Of a stretch of 64,000 bases of DNA, positions 45,482 through 55,424 are shown piece after piece. Under the pieces are notes generated by a model, which saw only the letters and a list, made by a program, of their open reading frames with translations, did not search any database and was not told the DNA's origin. A program made the translations under genes and the position numbers. Origin of the DNA: Dolichospermum sp. UHCC 0259. Its GTDB lineage: Bacteria; Cyanobacteriota; Cyanobacteriia; Cyanobacteriales; Nostocaceae. Each line of letters opens with the position of its first letter. The first letter of the stretch is position 1. The stretch spans positions 22,541 through 86,540 of the forward strand of contig NZ_VIKX01000070.1 in NCBI RefSeq assembly GCF_009711935.1, written 5' to 3'.

Positions 45482-46612
45482 ATGCAATATCGTCGTTTTG
45501 GTAAAACTAATTTATATCTTTCTGTTTTTTCTTTGGGAACAATGCGCTGTTTAACTGATAGCGAAAATGTCCAACAACTTCTAGAAAAAGCTTTATCTTT
45601 AGGAATTAATCATTTAGAAACTGCTAGAGGTTACGGTGACAGTGAAGCATATTTAGGTAAAGCGATAAAAGCTGGTTTATCAGTACCTCGTAGTCAAATT
45701 CACATTACCACCAAAATTCCCCCGACACCTGATGCTGATTCTATGCGTCGGTATATTGATGAATCTTTAAATCGCTTGAATTTAGATTATCTGGATTGTT
45801 TAGGAATTCATGGATTAAATACTTGGCAACATTTAGAATGGGTGCAAGCTCAAAATGGCTGTATGCAAGCTGTTGAGGAAGCTATTAATGATGGAAGAGT
45901 GCGACATATTGGTTTTTCTACTCACGGTTCATTAGATGTAATTTTAGCAGCAATAAATACAAATCTTTTTGAATTTGTTAATCTCCATTATTACTATTTT
46001 TTTCAACATAATGCCCCTGCTATTCAGTTAGCGAAAGAGAAAGATATGGGTGTTTTTATTATTTCTCCTGCTGATAAAGGTGGAAAATTATATACTCCAT
46101 CCCAAACTTTAAAGGAACTCTGTCACCCCTTGACACCATTAGATTTAAATTATCGGTTTTTGCTGAGTGATAACCGCATTCATACTTTGAGTATCGGACC
46201 AGCAAAACCAGAAGAGTTAGTAATATCTCCAGAACTTTTCGATCATGAAAATGAATTAACAAAAGCCGAAATTGATATTTTTGAAAAATTAGAAAATCAG
46301 CAAAATCATGTTTTATTAACCGATAAATGTAGTCAATGTTATGCCTGTTTACCTTGCCCAGAAAATATTCACATTCCCGAAGTTTTAAGATTACGAAATT
46401 TAGCCGTAGCTTATGACATGACAGATTATGGTAAATATCGTTATGGAATGTTTGAAAATGCCGGACATTGGTTTCCCGGAATGAAAGCCAACCGTTGTAC
46501 AGAATGTGGTGATTGTTTGCCCAAATGTCCAGAAAATTTAGATATTCCTACTTTGCTAAAAGATACTCATGAAAGATTACAGGGGAAAGCAGGAAGAAGA
46601 TTATGGGGGTAA
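45482..46612 (+). CDS. Aldo/keto reductase with 4Fe-4S ferredoxin-type C terminus
   Basis: ATG 45482 (MQYRRFGKTNLYLSVFSLGT) is the natural start, giving 376 residues; the frame is open from 45407. The AKR barrel shows NHLETARGYGDSE, with Asp replaced by Glu in the usual D-x-A-x-x-Y motif (ETARGYGDSE), then DYLDCLGIHGLNT. Two cysteine clusters at the end, CSQCYACLPCPENI and CTECGDCLPKCPENL, should hold iron-sulfur centres. Substrate unknown. Confidence 0.9.
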   Translation: MQYRRFGKTNLYLSVFSLGTMRCLTDSENVQQLLEKALSLGINHLETARGYGDSEAYLGKAIKAGLSVPRSQIHITTKIPPTPDADSMRRYIDESLNRLNLDYLDCLGIHGLNTWQHLEWVQAQNGCMQAVEEAINDGRVRHIGFSTHGSLDVILAAINTNLFEFVNLHYYYFFQHNAPAIQLAKEKDMGVFIISPADKGGKLYTPSQTLKELCHPLTPLDLNYRFLLSDNRIHTLSIGPAKPEELVISPELFDHENELTKAEIDIFEKLENQQNHVLLTDKCSQCYACLPCPENIHIPEVLRLRNLAVAYDMTDYGKYRYGMFENAGHWFPGMKANRCTECGDCLPKCPENLDIPTLLKDTHERLQGKAGRRLWG

Positions 46613-46621
46613 ATCCAAAAT

Positions 46622-48508
46622 CTAAGATTCTTTAACTTTTACTTCTTCAACTTCTGCCAATGTTTCCATAGTTAACGGTGTAGATTGACTAGCACCAGAG
46701 AGAAGTTTTAACAAATTAGGACGAGAATCATATAATAGATAGATAATGCGATCGCCTATTTCCCACTGTTGACTTGCAGACATCACCTGTAACCGTTCTT
46801 CTCGTTCTAACAATAGTGGTACTAAAATCCCCTCTCGAATTTTTTCTTGTATATGTTCTTGTTGAGAGTCAAATTCTGCCGCATTTAATGTCGTTGTTCC
46901 TAATTTCACCTGTCCATTCATCAAATATTCATTCCAAGTTTTAACCGGGAAATCAGAGACAAAGGCTTGATCAACCTTACTATTAACCAAAGGAGAACCT
47001 TGGGGATGATGGGGAAATATAGCTAAAACCCTGGGAGGATTAAATTCCTCAGCAGCCCGTTGAGCTAAGACAAAATTCACCTCACCATTACTTGTAATCG
47101 CTAAAAAAGTCCCCATCGAACCAATACCAGCTTCTTCCAATATTTCCCCATCTAAAGCACTACTAGCAATCACTCGGAGATTTTGGGCTTCAGCTTGGGC
47201 TAACCGTTCCGGGTCAGTATCAATCATCACCACACTTTCTCCCCGTTCTTGAAAAAAGCGGGCAATTAATAAACCCAGGGGATTACAGCCGACAATTACC
47301 GCCCCAGTAGCATCTTTAGAAGTAATTCGCAAACATTTAACCAACCAGCCAGCGGTTAAACCTTGACAAAAAACCGTCATAATAATTGTCAAAAACACCA
47401 AAGCTTTAATCGAATCACCACCATTAACGCCCCGCTGCGTCAGTAAAATCGCAAATAAAGACGCTACAGATGCGGAAACTATGCCTCTGGGTGCAACCCA
47501 ACTTAAAAATAGTTTCTGTCGCCAATTTAGATCACTATTCCAAGTACACAAAATAATGTTAATGGGGCGAACCACAAACATTAACACCAAAACCGTGAAT
47601 AAACTCCCCCAACCTAAAGCCAAGACACTGGCAATGGATAAATCAGCCGCTAGGAGGATGAATAATACAGAAACGCTGAGAATTGTCAGTTGATTTTTAA
47701 AGCTTCGCAATAACCGCTCTTCGGGAACTGAAGAGTTAGCAAATACCGCACCCGCTACTACTGTGGTCATAATTCCCGATTCAGAGCGAATCATTTGCGC
47801 TAGGGCAAACAACACCCATAAAACTGCCAGTACAACCAGATTTTTCAGTTCAAAGGAGATAAAATTGGCGCGTTTGAACATCCAACTCATTAAATACCCA
47901 CCAACGCCGCCAATGGACGCACCCACAGCGAAACGTAAAATTAGACCAATAATGGCATTAACTGGGTCTGTATCACCGTTTAAAATTGTATCTAGGACAA
48001 CGTAAGCCAGGATAGCTCCCACTGGATCTATTAAAACTCCTTCGCCTTCTAATAGCGTTGCTACTTGTCGATCTACGTTAATTTGTTGAATTAAAGGACC
48101 AATTACGGTCGGTCCGGTGACAACAACAATAGACGCATAAAGCACTGCTATATTCCAGGGAAACTCCCCTAGCCAGTGTGCGGCCAGACTTCCCCCTAGT
48201 AGGGTGATCAGAGTTCCCAGGGTGACGAGTAACTGGAGACTCAGGGAAACTTTGCCCAACTCCTGCCGATCTAATTTGAGTCCGCCTTCAAATAAAATGA
48301 TTGCCGTTGCTAGGGAAACAATCACTTCTAATCCTGTTCCCAGTAAATGCGGTTGTAATATTCCCAGCCCGTCTTTACCTAAAAGGATGCCTAATAGGAG
48401 TAGTAACACGATACTAGGTAATTTGAAATATGCAGCCATTACCTGGGCGCTAATGCCTGCAAAAACAGTGATCACCATCTGGAGGGTGATTTCAAAAGGT
48501 GTTTCCAT
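46622..48508 (-). CDS. CPA1-type Na+(K+)/H+ antiporter with TrkA-N domain
   Basis: 628 residues. Twelve or so membrane helices cover 1-390, with the CPA1 ion-binding region GPTVIGPLI and GVLIDPVGAILAYVVLD. The cytoplasmic part has a TrkA-N/RCK nucleotide-binding fold (GAVIVGCNPLGLLIARFFQE, VVMIDTDPERLAQAE) and a C-terminal TrkA-C-like domain. This architecture suggests exchange gated by NAD(H) or another nucleotide. It ends nine bases from the stop of the convergent aldo/keto reductase gene. Confidence 0.92.
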   Translation of the reverse strand: METPFEITLQMVITVFAGISAQVMAAYFKLPSIVLLLLLGILLGKDGLGILQPHLLGTGLEVIVSLATAIILFEGGLKLDRQELGKVSLSLQLLVTLGTLITLLGGSLAAHWLGEFPWNIAVLYASIVVVTGPTVIGPLIQQINVDRQVATLLEGEGVLIDPVGAILAYVVLDTILNGDTDPVNAIIGLILRFAVGASIGGVGGYLMSWMFKRANFISFELKNLVVLAVLWVLFALAQMIRSESGIMTTVVAGAVFANSSVPEERLLRSFKNQLTILSVSVLFILLAADLSIASVLALGWGSLFTVLVLMFVVRPINIILCTWNSDLNWRQKLFLSWVAPRGIVSASVASLFAILLTQRGVNGGDSIKALVFLTIIMTVFCQGLTAGWLVKCLRITSKDATGAVIVGCNPLGLLIARFFQERGESVVMIDTDPERLAQAEAQNLRVIASSALDGEILEEAGIGSMGTFLAITSNGEVNFVLAQRAAEEFNPPRVLAIFPHHPQGSPLVNSKVDQAFVSDFPVKTWNEYLMNGQVKLGTTTLNAAEFDSQQEHIQEKIREGILVPLLLEREERLQVMSASQQWEIGDRIIYLLYDSRPNLLKLLSGASQSTPLTMETLAEVEEVKVKES

Positions 48509-48828
48509 GTTGTAGATTTTGAGCCATTGATTTCAAAATCCTCTCTAAAGAATCATAAACATTAAGTTTACAAAAATTGTAGTCTGATTATTTTTTTTGG
48601 CAAAAGGCAAGGGGTGAAGGGAGGTGGAGGAGGTGGGGGAAGTGGGGGAGGGAAGAACAGAAGTTTTTTCCGATCATTACCCGTCAAAATAAATTTGACG
48701 AACTACTAGATGTTTGTCCTACCTGTTTTGTACTGTACCCCTTGATCCTACGGCTAAAAAAAATTTTCCGAAACCTATTGACATTCTCAAAAAAACCCGC
48801 TATATTACTAAAAGTGACGAAACAACAA
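48509..48828. other. Intergenic region with G-rich purine tract
   Basis: 320 bases. 48605-48653 is almost pure purine with repeated GGG/GGGGG runs (GGTGGGGGAAGTGGGGGAGGG), which could form a G-quadruplex on the plus strand. No gene is seen. The spacer also must hold the promoters of the antiporter and of tRNA-Glu. Confidence 0.6.
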
Positions 48829-48901
48829 GCCCCCATCGTCTAGAGGCCTAGGACACCTCCCTTTCACGGAGGTAACAGGGATTCGAATTCCCTTGGGGGT
48901 A
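48829..48901 (+). tRNA. trnE-TTC: tRNA-Glu (anticodon TTC)
   Basis: 73 bases. The acceptor GCCCCCA pairs with TGGGGGT (first pair G.U), the anticodon arm is CCTCC-CTTTCAC-GGAGG, and the T arm has GATTCGAATTCC. In phototrophs this tRNA also feeds 5-aminolevulinate for heme and chlorophyll. CCA is not encoded. Confidence 0.97.
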
Positions 48902-49270
48902 TTATCAAAGGGATGGAGAAAGATAACAGTCTTTTTCTATCCCTTTTAACATTTCTGTATTTTTTGTATAGTGATACAAATGCAGGAATAAATATTTTAA
49001 ATCTTGGTAAACAATTTAGGGATAGGCATTTTGGCGTTGCATATACTCAACATGGCTTATTCATTTGATTCTGTAGGTAGGGGTTTAGCTCATGCTTTAC
49101 CCCTACACATCTAGGTTTTGCGTAATTTCGTAAAAGTCCATGTCCCAACCGTGTTTAAGATAACGTAGTAACCCCAATGTCTCTTTAGAGGGAGAAGTGT
49201 CAAATTAATCTGATGCCATCTGAAAATAGTCAGATGAAGATAAAAGCAAAATTATACTAGGAATTTCCCT
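48902..49270. other. Intergenic region with dispersed repeat and hairpin
   Basis: 369 bases, no gene. 49041-49090 resembles 41872-41920 (CTCAACATGGCTTATTCATTTGATTCT type). A hairpin GTAGGGG/CCCCTAC (49076-49105) overlaps its end. Confidence 0.6.
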
Positions 49271-50836
49271 ATGCTACTTGAATCAGCGATCGCCGAGGAA
49301 GTGATTACAAACAATCTGAAGCAGTTTCTGTTGGTGCTTTCGGTGTCTCTAGGTGTGGCAACACTACCGCAGATATTTAGCTGGTTTCGCCATATACCTT
49401 ACACCTTGCTACTGGTGATTGTCGGGTTAGGTTTGGCGTTGGTCGATGTCCGTTTAGTAACCCTTTCCCCGGAATTAATTTTGTTCATTTTTTTACCACC
49501 CTTGTTATTTGAAGCCGCATGGAATTTGAAATGGTCAGACTTGAAGCGGGATTTAGTCCCAATTTGCTTGTATGCGGTGTTTGGGGTGTTAATTGCGATC
49601 ACAGGGGTAGCGATCGCTCTCAATCAACTTGCTGGTATTTCTCTAACTACAGCTTTACTCATCGCAGCCAGTCTATCTGCCACTGACCCTGTTTCTGTAA
49701 CCGCTTTGTTTCGTACACTGGGCGTAGATAGTCGTCTTGTCACCTTAATGGAAGGCGAAAGCTTGTTCAATGATGGCATGGCTGTAGTTGCCTTTGGTTT
49801 TTTAGTGGCCTTATCTTTGGGAACTGTGGAATTGGAATTCCAGCCAATTTTAGTGCAGTTGTTTACAGTTGTTGGCATCGGTGTAGCGGTGGGAGCTTTC
49901 ATTGGGTTTGGTATTTCCTATCTCACCCAGCGCTTCGATTTGCCCTTGGTGGAACAATCCTTAACTTTAGTTTCCGCTTATGGTACTTACCTGATTATTG
50001 AAGACTTGGGTGGTTCTGGGGTAATTGGAGTTGTCACCACAGGTTTGATTTTGGGTAACTTTGGCTCTCGTATCGGCATGAATCCCCGCACTCGGGTTAT
50101 TGTCTCCGAATTTTGGGAATTTTTGGCGTTCTTTGTAAACTCCATTGTCTTCTTGCTAATTGGCGACCAAATACGCTTTGCCAGTTTAGGCGAAAACCTG
50201 CAAATCATTATGGTTACAGTAGCAGCAATGATTGTGATGCGGGCAGTTGGTATTTACATTCTCAGCAAATTGAGCGTTAGCATCACCAAATCAGAAATTT
50301 CTTTACCAGACCAAACTATCCTCTGGTGGGGTGGGTTACGTGGTTCCGTCTCCATTGCCCTGGCATTGAGTGTATCGACGATACTACCAGAGCGGGAAAA
50401 AATCATTGCAACGGTATTTGGAGTAGTTTTATTTACTCTACTTGTTCAGGGATTGACTATCAAACCTTTGCTGGAAAAACTCAATTTGCTAGGTGATGCA
50501 CCCTTACGTGAGCAATATTTAGAATTCGTTGCCCGTCATGTTGCCTTAGAACGCGTTTTAGAACACCTCCAGGCAGATCAACGCCCCGGTATTGACCCAG
50601 AGTTTCGCCGTTACCAAGAGACACTCATCAAAGGCGAACTTGTAGATTTACGGATGGAGATTGACAAATTACAAGGTGAATATCCGAATCTTCAGAGCTT
50701 TATGACTGAACAATTTCGAGGAGAACTGTTGGCAATTGAGGCAGATACTTATGCAGAATTTGTCAAATCTGGGCGCTTAAATAAACAATTAGCATCTATG
50801 CTTGAGAATGTTTTGCAGAATAATCAATCTCAATAA
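49271..50836 (+). CDS. CPA1-type Na+/H+ antiporter (NhaP-like)
   Basis: 521 residues with about 12 membrane helices. The hallmark FLPPLLFEAAWNLKW (about 75-89) and the ion-binding motif SATDPVSVTALFRTLGVD (about 138-155), followed by EGESLFNDGMAVV, are typical. The arginine-containing helix WGGLRGSVSIALALS is present. A 100-residue cytoplasmic helical tail follows. It is a second CPA1 gene close to the one at 46622, without the RCK domain. Confidence 0.93.
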   Translation: MLLESAIAEEVITNNLKQFLLVLSVSLGVATLPQIFSWFRHIPYTLLLVIVGLGLALVDVRLVTLSPELILFIFLPPLLFEAAWNLKWSDLKRDLVPICLYAVFGVLIAITGVAIALNQLAGISLTTALLIAASLSATDPVSVTALFRTLGVDSRLVTLMEGESLFNDGMAVVAFGFLVALSLGTVELEFQPILVQLFTVVGIGVAVGAFIGFGISYLTQRFDLPLVEQSLTLVSAYGTYLIIEDLGGSGVIGVVTTGLILGNFGSRIGMNPRTRVIVSEFWEFLAFFVNSIVFLLIGDQIRFASLGENLQIIMVTVAAMIVMRAVGIYILSKLSVSITKSEISLPDQTILWWGGLRGSVSIALALSVSTILPEREKIIATVFGVVLFTLLVQGLTIKPLLEKLNLLGDAPLREQYLEFVARHVALERVLEHLQADQRPGIDPEFRRYQETLIKGELVDLRMEIDKLQGEYPNLQSFMTEQFRGELLAIEADTYAEFVKSGRLNKQLASMLENVLQNNQSQ

Positions 50837-51013
50837 ATGTCAAGACCTCTTTTTTAGAAAAAGTTGAAGATGAATGATGATAGAGTACCATTCAGGGGGT
50901 ATAAAAGAAATAGCCAAAAATTACCCTCGAAACCTGATAAATTAAGAACTAACAGAAGTCCGTACGGTTTAAAAACAGTTATTATAAAAAATCAATGATG
51001 CAGACATCAAATT

Positions 51014-52690
51014 TTGTTTATATTTATGATGGCAAAGTCTAAAAAGTTTCGTTGGCAAAAAACTAAATATTCTACTTTAGCCCGAAAAATAGACATTTTC
51101 AGGGCTGCGGCTAAATTTATGTTATTTCTGTGGTGGGATAGTATTTTTCCTCAAGATTCTTTAGAACATAAGAAAAACCGCGCTACTTGGTTAGTTGATA
51201 CTTTAATTGATTTAGGTCCTACTTTTATTAAAATTGGTCAAACTTTGTCAACTCGTGCCGATTTATTGCCTTTAGAATATATAGAAGCTTTGGGAACTTT
51301 ACAGGATCAAGTTCCGGCTTTTAGTAGTCAAGAAGCAATTAATATGATTGAATTAGAATTAGGTAAACCTATCCAATTTATCTATAAAGAATTTGAATTT
51401 AATCCTTTGGCTGCTGCAAGTTTAGGTCAAGTTCATAAAGCGACATTATATTCTAATGAAGAAGTGGTTGTTAAAGTCCAACGTCCAGGTTTAGAGACTT
51501 TATTTAATTTAGATTTTAAGATATTATTACAGTTAATTAAGTTTTGCAATAAATATTTGGCTGGAGTAAGAAAGTATAATTTACAATCAATTTACAATGA
51601 GTTCTTTGATTTGTTGTTTCAAGAAATTGATTATATTCAAGAGGGAAAAAATTCTGATAAATTTAGAGAAAATTTTCATGGATATCCGCGAGTTATTGTC
51701 CCTAAAGTCTATTGGCAATATACAACAACGAAGATATTAACTTTAGAATATAAACCGGGAATTAAAATCAATGATAAGGCGGCTTTGGAAGCTTGTGGAA
51801 TTAATATTCATAAGGTAAATGAAACGGGGATTTGTTGTTATTTAAAGCAACTATTACAAGATGGTTTTTTTCAAGTTGATCCCCATCCAGGAAATATGGC
51901 AGTCAATCCAGATGGGAGTATTATCTTCTATGATTTTGGCATGATGGCAGAAATCGGAACTTTGAATAAGGAGGAGATGATTAAAACTTTTTTTGCTATT
52001 TTAAAAAAGGATAGTAATGAGGTAGTAAATACTTTAATGAGGATGGGATTACTTGAACCTGTCCCCGATATGACTCCAGTAAAAAGATTAGTCACATTTT
52101 TATTAGATAAATTCACCGACAAACCTTTAGATGTTAAAGCATTGGGTGAGGTGAAAGTCGAACTTTATGAAATGTTTGAACAGCAACCATTTCGCTTACC
52201 TGCTCAAATGACATTTATTTTAAAAGCCATAACCACATTAGATGGTATTGCCAGAACTTTAGAGCCTCAATATAATCCTACAGTATTATCCCAAACATTT
52301 ATCAAAAGTCTGGCAGTCACAAAAAGTAAAGGAAATACTCTCGCTCAATTAAGCCATCAAGCTAGGGATTTTATTCAATATCAATTGACAAAACCGAATA
52401 AAACTGAAGTTTTAGTGAAAAAATTAGAGGAAAGAGTTGAAAGGGGAGAGTTACAATTAAGAGTTAAAAATGTTGAAAGCGATCGCCTATTAGGACGAAT
52501 TTATCTAGCCATCAAAACCTTGATTTATGCTTGTTTAACAGGTTTTAGTCTATTAACGGGGTTAATCTTAATCATCGCCAAATATCATAATTGGGCGATC
52601 GCCATTTTTTGTGTATGTGCTTTTTGTCTATATTTATTAATTACATCCCTGATAAAATTAACCATTATCGAGAAAATAGGCAAAAAGTAG
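51014..52690 (+). CDS. UbiB/ABC1 (AarF) atypical kinase
   Basis: 558 residues. The family-specific KxGQ motif is FIKIGQTLSTRADLLP, the Ala-rich nucleotide loop is AAASLGQVHKA, the catalytic region is VDPHPGNMAVN, and the metal-binding motif is FYDFGMM. Two C-terminal hydrophobic helices (about 500-545) anchor it. ABC1K proteins act in quinone or tocopherol metabolism; the exact target is not visible. A start at 51014 (ATG) or 51029 (ATG, MAKSKKFRW) are both possible. Confidence 0.92.
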   Translation: MFIFMMAKSKKFRWQKTKYSTLARKIDIFRAAAKFMLFLWWDSIFPQDSLEHKKNRATWLVDTLIDLGPTFIKIGQTLSTRADLLPLEYIEALGTLQDQVPAFSSQEAINMIELELGKPIQFIYKEFEFNPLAAASLGQVHKATLYSNEEVVVKVQRPGLETLFNLDFKILLQLIKFCNKYLAGVRKYNLQSIYNEFFDLLFQEIDYIQEGKNSDKFRENFHGYPRVIVPKVYWQYTTTKILTLEYKPGIKINDKAALEACGINIHKVNETGICCYLKQLLQDGFFQVDPHPGNMAVNPDGSIIFYDFGMMAEIGTLNKEEMIKTFFAILKKDSNEVVNTLMRMGLLEPVPDMTPVKRLVTFLLDKFTDKPLDVKALGEVKVELYEMFEQQPFRLPAQMTFILKAITTLDGIARTLEPQYNPTVLSQTFIKSLAVTKSKGNTLAQLSHQARDFIQYQLTKPNKTEVLVKKLEERVERGELQLRVKNVESDRLLGRIYLAIKTLIYACLTGFSLLTGLILIIAKYHNWAIAIFCVCAFCLYLLITSLIKLTIIEKIGKK

Positions 52691-52698
52691 TGACTGAT

Positions 52699-52718
52699 GG
52701 GCGCAGGCCCTGCGCCCC
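52699..52718. repeat. REP-like palindrome GGGCGCAGGCCCTGCGCCC
   Basis: Perfect palindrome sitting between the UbiB stop and the convergent kinase gene; its last base coincides with the kinase stop codon, so the repeat supplies the end of that gene. Confidence 0.88.
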
Positions 52719-54742
52719 TACGCTCCTCCCATATCAGTTAACTGGGGGAAGGATAAAGGAAGCGTGAGTGTAAAACTAATTTCACTGAGTTGAGAATTGA
52801 GGATAGGAATGCTCTCAACAGTAATTACACCATTGAGATGTTGCACTAAAGACTTCACCAAAGCCAGTCCTAAACCAGTTCCAGGAATCCAGCGCCCTTT
52901 ACCACGCCGAAATTTATCGAAGATATAAGCCGCTTCTTCTTCAGAGATTCCCTGTCCGGTATTTGTTACCTTAATAATAACTTGATCAAGCTTCCCTGTA
53001 ACTTGGGGAGTAACTTGTACGCGGACAGTTGTATCATGTTCCGAGTATTTACAGACATTGGTTAATAATTCTTGCATAATTCGGTCAAAACTCTCGACCT
53101 CTGTTTGCAACTTTAAAGGCTGACTCGGTAATTCTACGGCAATACTTAATTCCTTATCTGTAAGTTGTTGATCAAATGAGGTGAGGAGGGTTTGAATTTT
53201 AGCATTTAAGTCTAGACTTTCAAATTGCGGTGATTCTTGATGAGATTCTAGTTTTTGCAGGGTTAACAGATCATTAATTAAGTTAATTTCCTTAGTACAT
53301 TCTGACTCTAAGATATTTAAATATCGGTCTTGACGCTCTGGAGAGATTCCTGGTAAACGTAAATTACGGATAGACATCAGCATATTTGTTAGAGGATAGC
53401 GCAAGCGATCGCTAATATTGCTCACAAATTCATCTTTAAGTTCATTTAATTGTTGTAGTTGTTCTACATATTGCCTAGTTCTTTCATACAATTTTGCTTG
53501 AACTTCCAAACTGCGCTTAAGTTGTTCAGTCCGTTCATCTACTAAAGTTTGTACTTGTCGCAATGTTTGGGATTGAATAACAGCATCACTTAATTGAGCG
53601 CAAAGCATTTCTATTAAATTTAAGTCTATTGTTTCCCAACTCCGAGTAGTTGCTTGCTGTAAAACTACAAATCCTAAAACCTTACCTTGACTTTCCAATG
53701 GCATTAATATTGTATGAGGAAACTCTTTAATGGCAAGCAAAGAAGCAGAATTGCTAGTATTTTCATCTTCACAATTATTAGTCATGATTGGTTTTCCTGG
53801 ATCTGTAAATAGAAGCTGACATAAACTGCAATCAGACACCCAGAAAGACTGATCTAAATTATCTAATTCACCAATAGTAGGAGTATGTATTTTTTGTGTC
53901 CATGCTCCTACTAAAGTTGCTTTAACCTTGGGTATTTGCTGCTGGGGAAGTTTTCTAAATAATGGATCTGCATATTTAAATAAGATTAGTAATCCCCGAT
54001 CTGCTTCTAGAGCTTCAGCAGTGGAACTAATCACCAACTGGAGCATTTGATTCAACTCTAATTTACTCCGATTGAGGATAGTTAATTGTTGAATTAAATT
54101 TTGATGCTGATTAGCTTTTTGTATATGTTGTTTTTGAGTAGCTAAAACCTGTGATTGTGCTATTTGGGCAAAAGCGATCGCACAACATGAATTTATTGAT
54201 TGTAATTGTCTAATTTCTGATTCTTGCCATTGATAAGGACGGAATTTAATCAAACTAATTACGCCATTACTTTGATCACCAAAGCGAGTAGAAATCGCCA
54301 AAACCGATTTCATTTGTAATGGGATATCCTGCCAACCATTGGCTAAAGTTTTTTGAATAATAGAAATATCCTCAATAGTCAATTTTTTATTGGCACATTG
54401 TACCACTGGTAACTCAAACAGCAATTCTTTATAAGCTAATCTCTCTTGACTTGGTAATAAATTGAGAAATTGTTCACTACACCAATGAGCAGTAGTCGTT
54501 TCACCAGATGGATCACATACTACTGTCACCAAGCAACAATCTATAGAAAACGCTGTACCTATTGCATGAGCAATATCTGGCAAAATAGAATCTACAAATA
54601 AACTATTAGTAATAATTGTATTGATTTTTTCTTGCAAAACATGGGCAATTTCTTCTGGTTGCTGCATTAGATTACTAGGAATTGTATGTAGTTTTTCTCC
54701 ATCATTTATATATTTGTGTCCTGACAATAAAGGTTTTTTCAT
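52718..54742 (-). CDS. GAF-domain histidine-kinase-like protein lacking the phospho-acceptor His
   Basis: 674 residues, two GAF-like regions (about 50-205 and 225-395), a coiled coil (about 400-440), a HisKA-like dimerisation helix pair and a HATPase domain. The H box reads VSNISDRLRYPLTNML where kinases have SHELRTPL, so His is replaced by Asp445. The ATPase boxes look intact: LLTNVCKYSEHD (N), VTNTGQGISEEEA (G1), FDKFRRGKG (F) and GTGLGLALVKSL (G2). The protein may bind ATP and dimerise but cannot autophosphorylate on the usual residue. It is soluble, with no membrane helix. The C terminus ends in a repeat element. Confidence 0.85.
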   Translation of the reverse strand: MKKPLLSGHKYINDGEKLHTIPSNLMQQPEEIAHVLQEKINTIITNSLFVDSILPDIAHAIGTAFSIDCCLVTVVCDPSGETTTAHWCSEQFLNLLPSQERLAYKELLFELPVVQCANKKLTIEDISIIQKTLANGWQDIPLQMKSVLAISTRFGDQSNGVISLIKFRPYQWQESEIRQLQSINSCCAIAFAQIAQSQVLATQKQHIQKANQHQNLIQQLTILNRSKLELNQMLQLVISSTAEALEADRGLLILFKYADPLFRKLPQQQIPKVKATLVGAWTQKIHTPTIGELDNLDQSFWVSDCSLCQLLFTDPGKPIMTNNCEDENTSNSASLLAIKEFPHTILMPLESQGKVLGFVVLQQATTRSWETIDLNLIEMLCAQLSDAVIQSQTLRQVQTLVDERTEQLKRSLEVQAKLYERTRQYVEQLQQLNELKDEFVSNISDRLRYPLTNMLMSIRNLRLPGISPERQDRYLNILESECTKEINLINDLLTLQKLESHQESPQFESLDLNAKIQTLLTSFDQQLTDKELSIAVELPSQPLKLQTEVESFDRIMQELLTNVCKYSEHDTTVRVQVTPQVTGKLDQVIIKVTNTGQGISEEEAAYIFDKFRRGKGRWIPGTGLGLALVKSLVQHLNGVITVESIPILNSQLSEISFTLTLPLSFPQLTDMGGA

Positions 54743-55088
54743 TATTTATCCACTTGTAAATATAGCGTTTCCCAGTTTAATGAAGTACACACCAATTTAT
54801 TCACTGTTCCCTGTTCACTGTTCCCTATTCCCTGTTCCCTGCTATAGTGATAGTGAAAATAATATTGGAAAATTTGATCTTGTGTGAATCTGGCATTTAG
54901 GATATCCTGTCTTGAACTAGATACAAACCGTAATTCCTCTATAATTAACCTAGAAATATCAACTTTTACATCCGAATTAACACGGGAAACCTGACCTGAT
55001 CCGTACTATTGTCTTAAATAAATCTAAAAATTAGGATTTTACCCAGTTACTAAGGTAGCGGCTGGGTAAAATTAACTAAAACTGCCGA
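54743..55088. other. Intergenic region with TGTTCCC-type tandem repeat
   Basis: 346 bases, no gene. 54801-54843 consists of TGTTCCC/TATTCCC/TGTTCAC heptamers, the second heptamer family in this window. The remainder is AT-rich. Confidence 0.65.
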
Positions 55089-55424
55089 CTAATCAACCAA
55101 ACTCTCCAGACTCAGAGGAACCATATCACCATTCCTAGTCAATCCTAATAACATTGACTGTTGCGATGCAATTAATTTACCTGTAAGTACACAGCGCTCA
55201 TCTTGTTGTGCCACAGCAGCAATACTAGCGCGAATATCAGATTTAGAAAAACGGGGTTTCCATTCACCTGACTTTTGCTGAATATAATTCCAGAGAATAT
55301 CTCGAATTAAAGACTGATATCCCTGATTGCCAGCAATATCTTTGAGTTTTTCCTTCAGTTCCCGTTCTAGACGGATACTGGTAACTTCCATATCAGTTGT
55401 TGGGGTGCGTGTAATGGTCTGCAT
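55089..55424 (-). CDS. Ribbon-helix-helix-like DNA-binding protein candidate
   Basis: 111 residues. Residues about 12-52 (VTSIRLERELKEKLKDIAG then SLIRDILWNYI) have the beta-strand, helix, helix pattern of CopG/Arc-type repressors. The C-terminal half is unassigned. A good ribosome site (AAGGAG on the coding strand) precedes ATG 55424. No toxin gene is next to it, so it is not clearly an antitoxin. Confidence 0.65.
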   Translation of the reverse strand: MQTITRTPTTDMEVTSIRLERELKEKLKDIAGNQGYQSLIRDILWNYIQQKSGEWKPRFSKSDIRASIAAVAQQDERCVLTGKLIASQQSMLLGLTRNGDMVPLSLESLVD

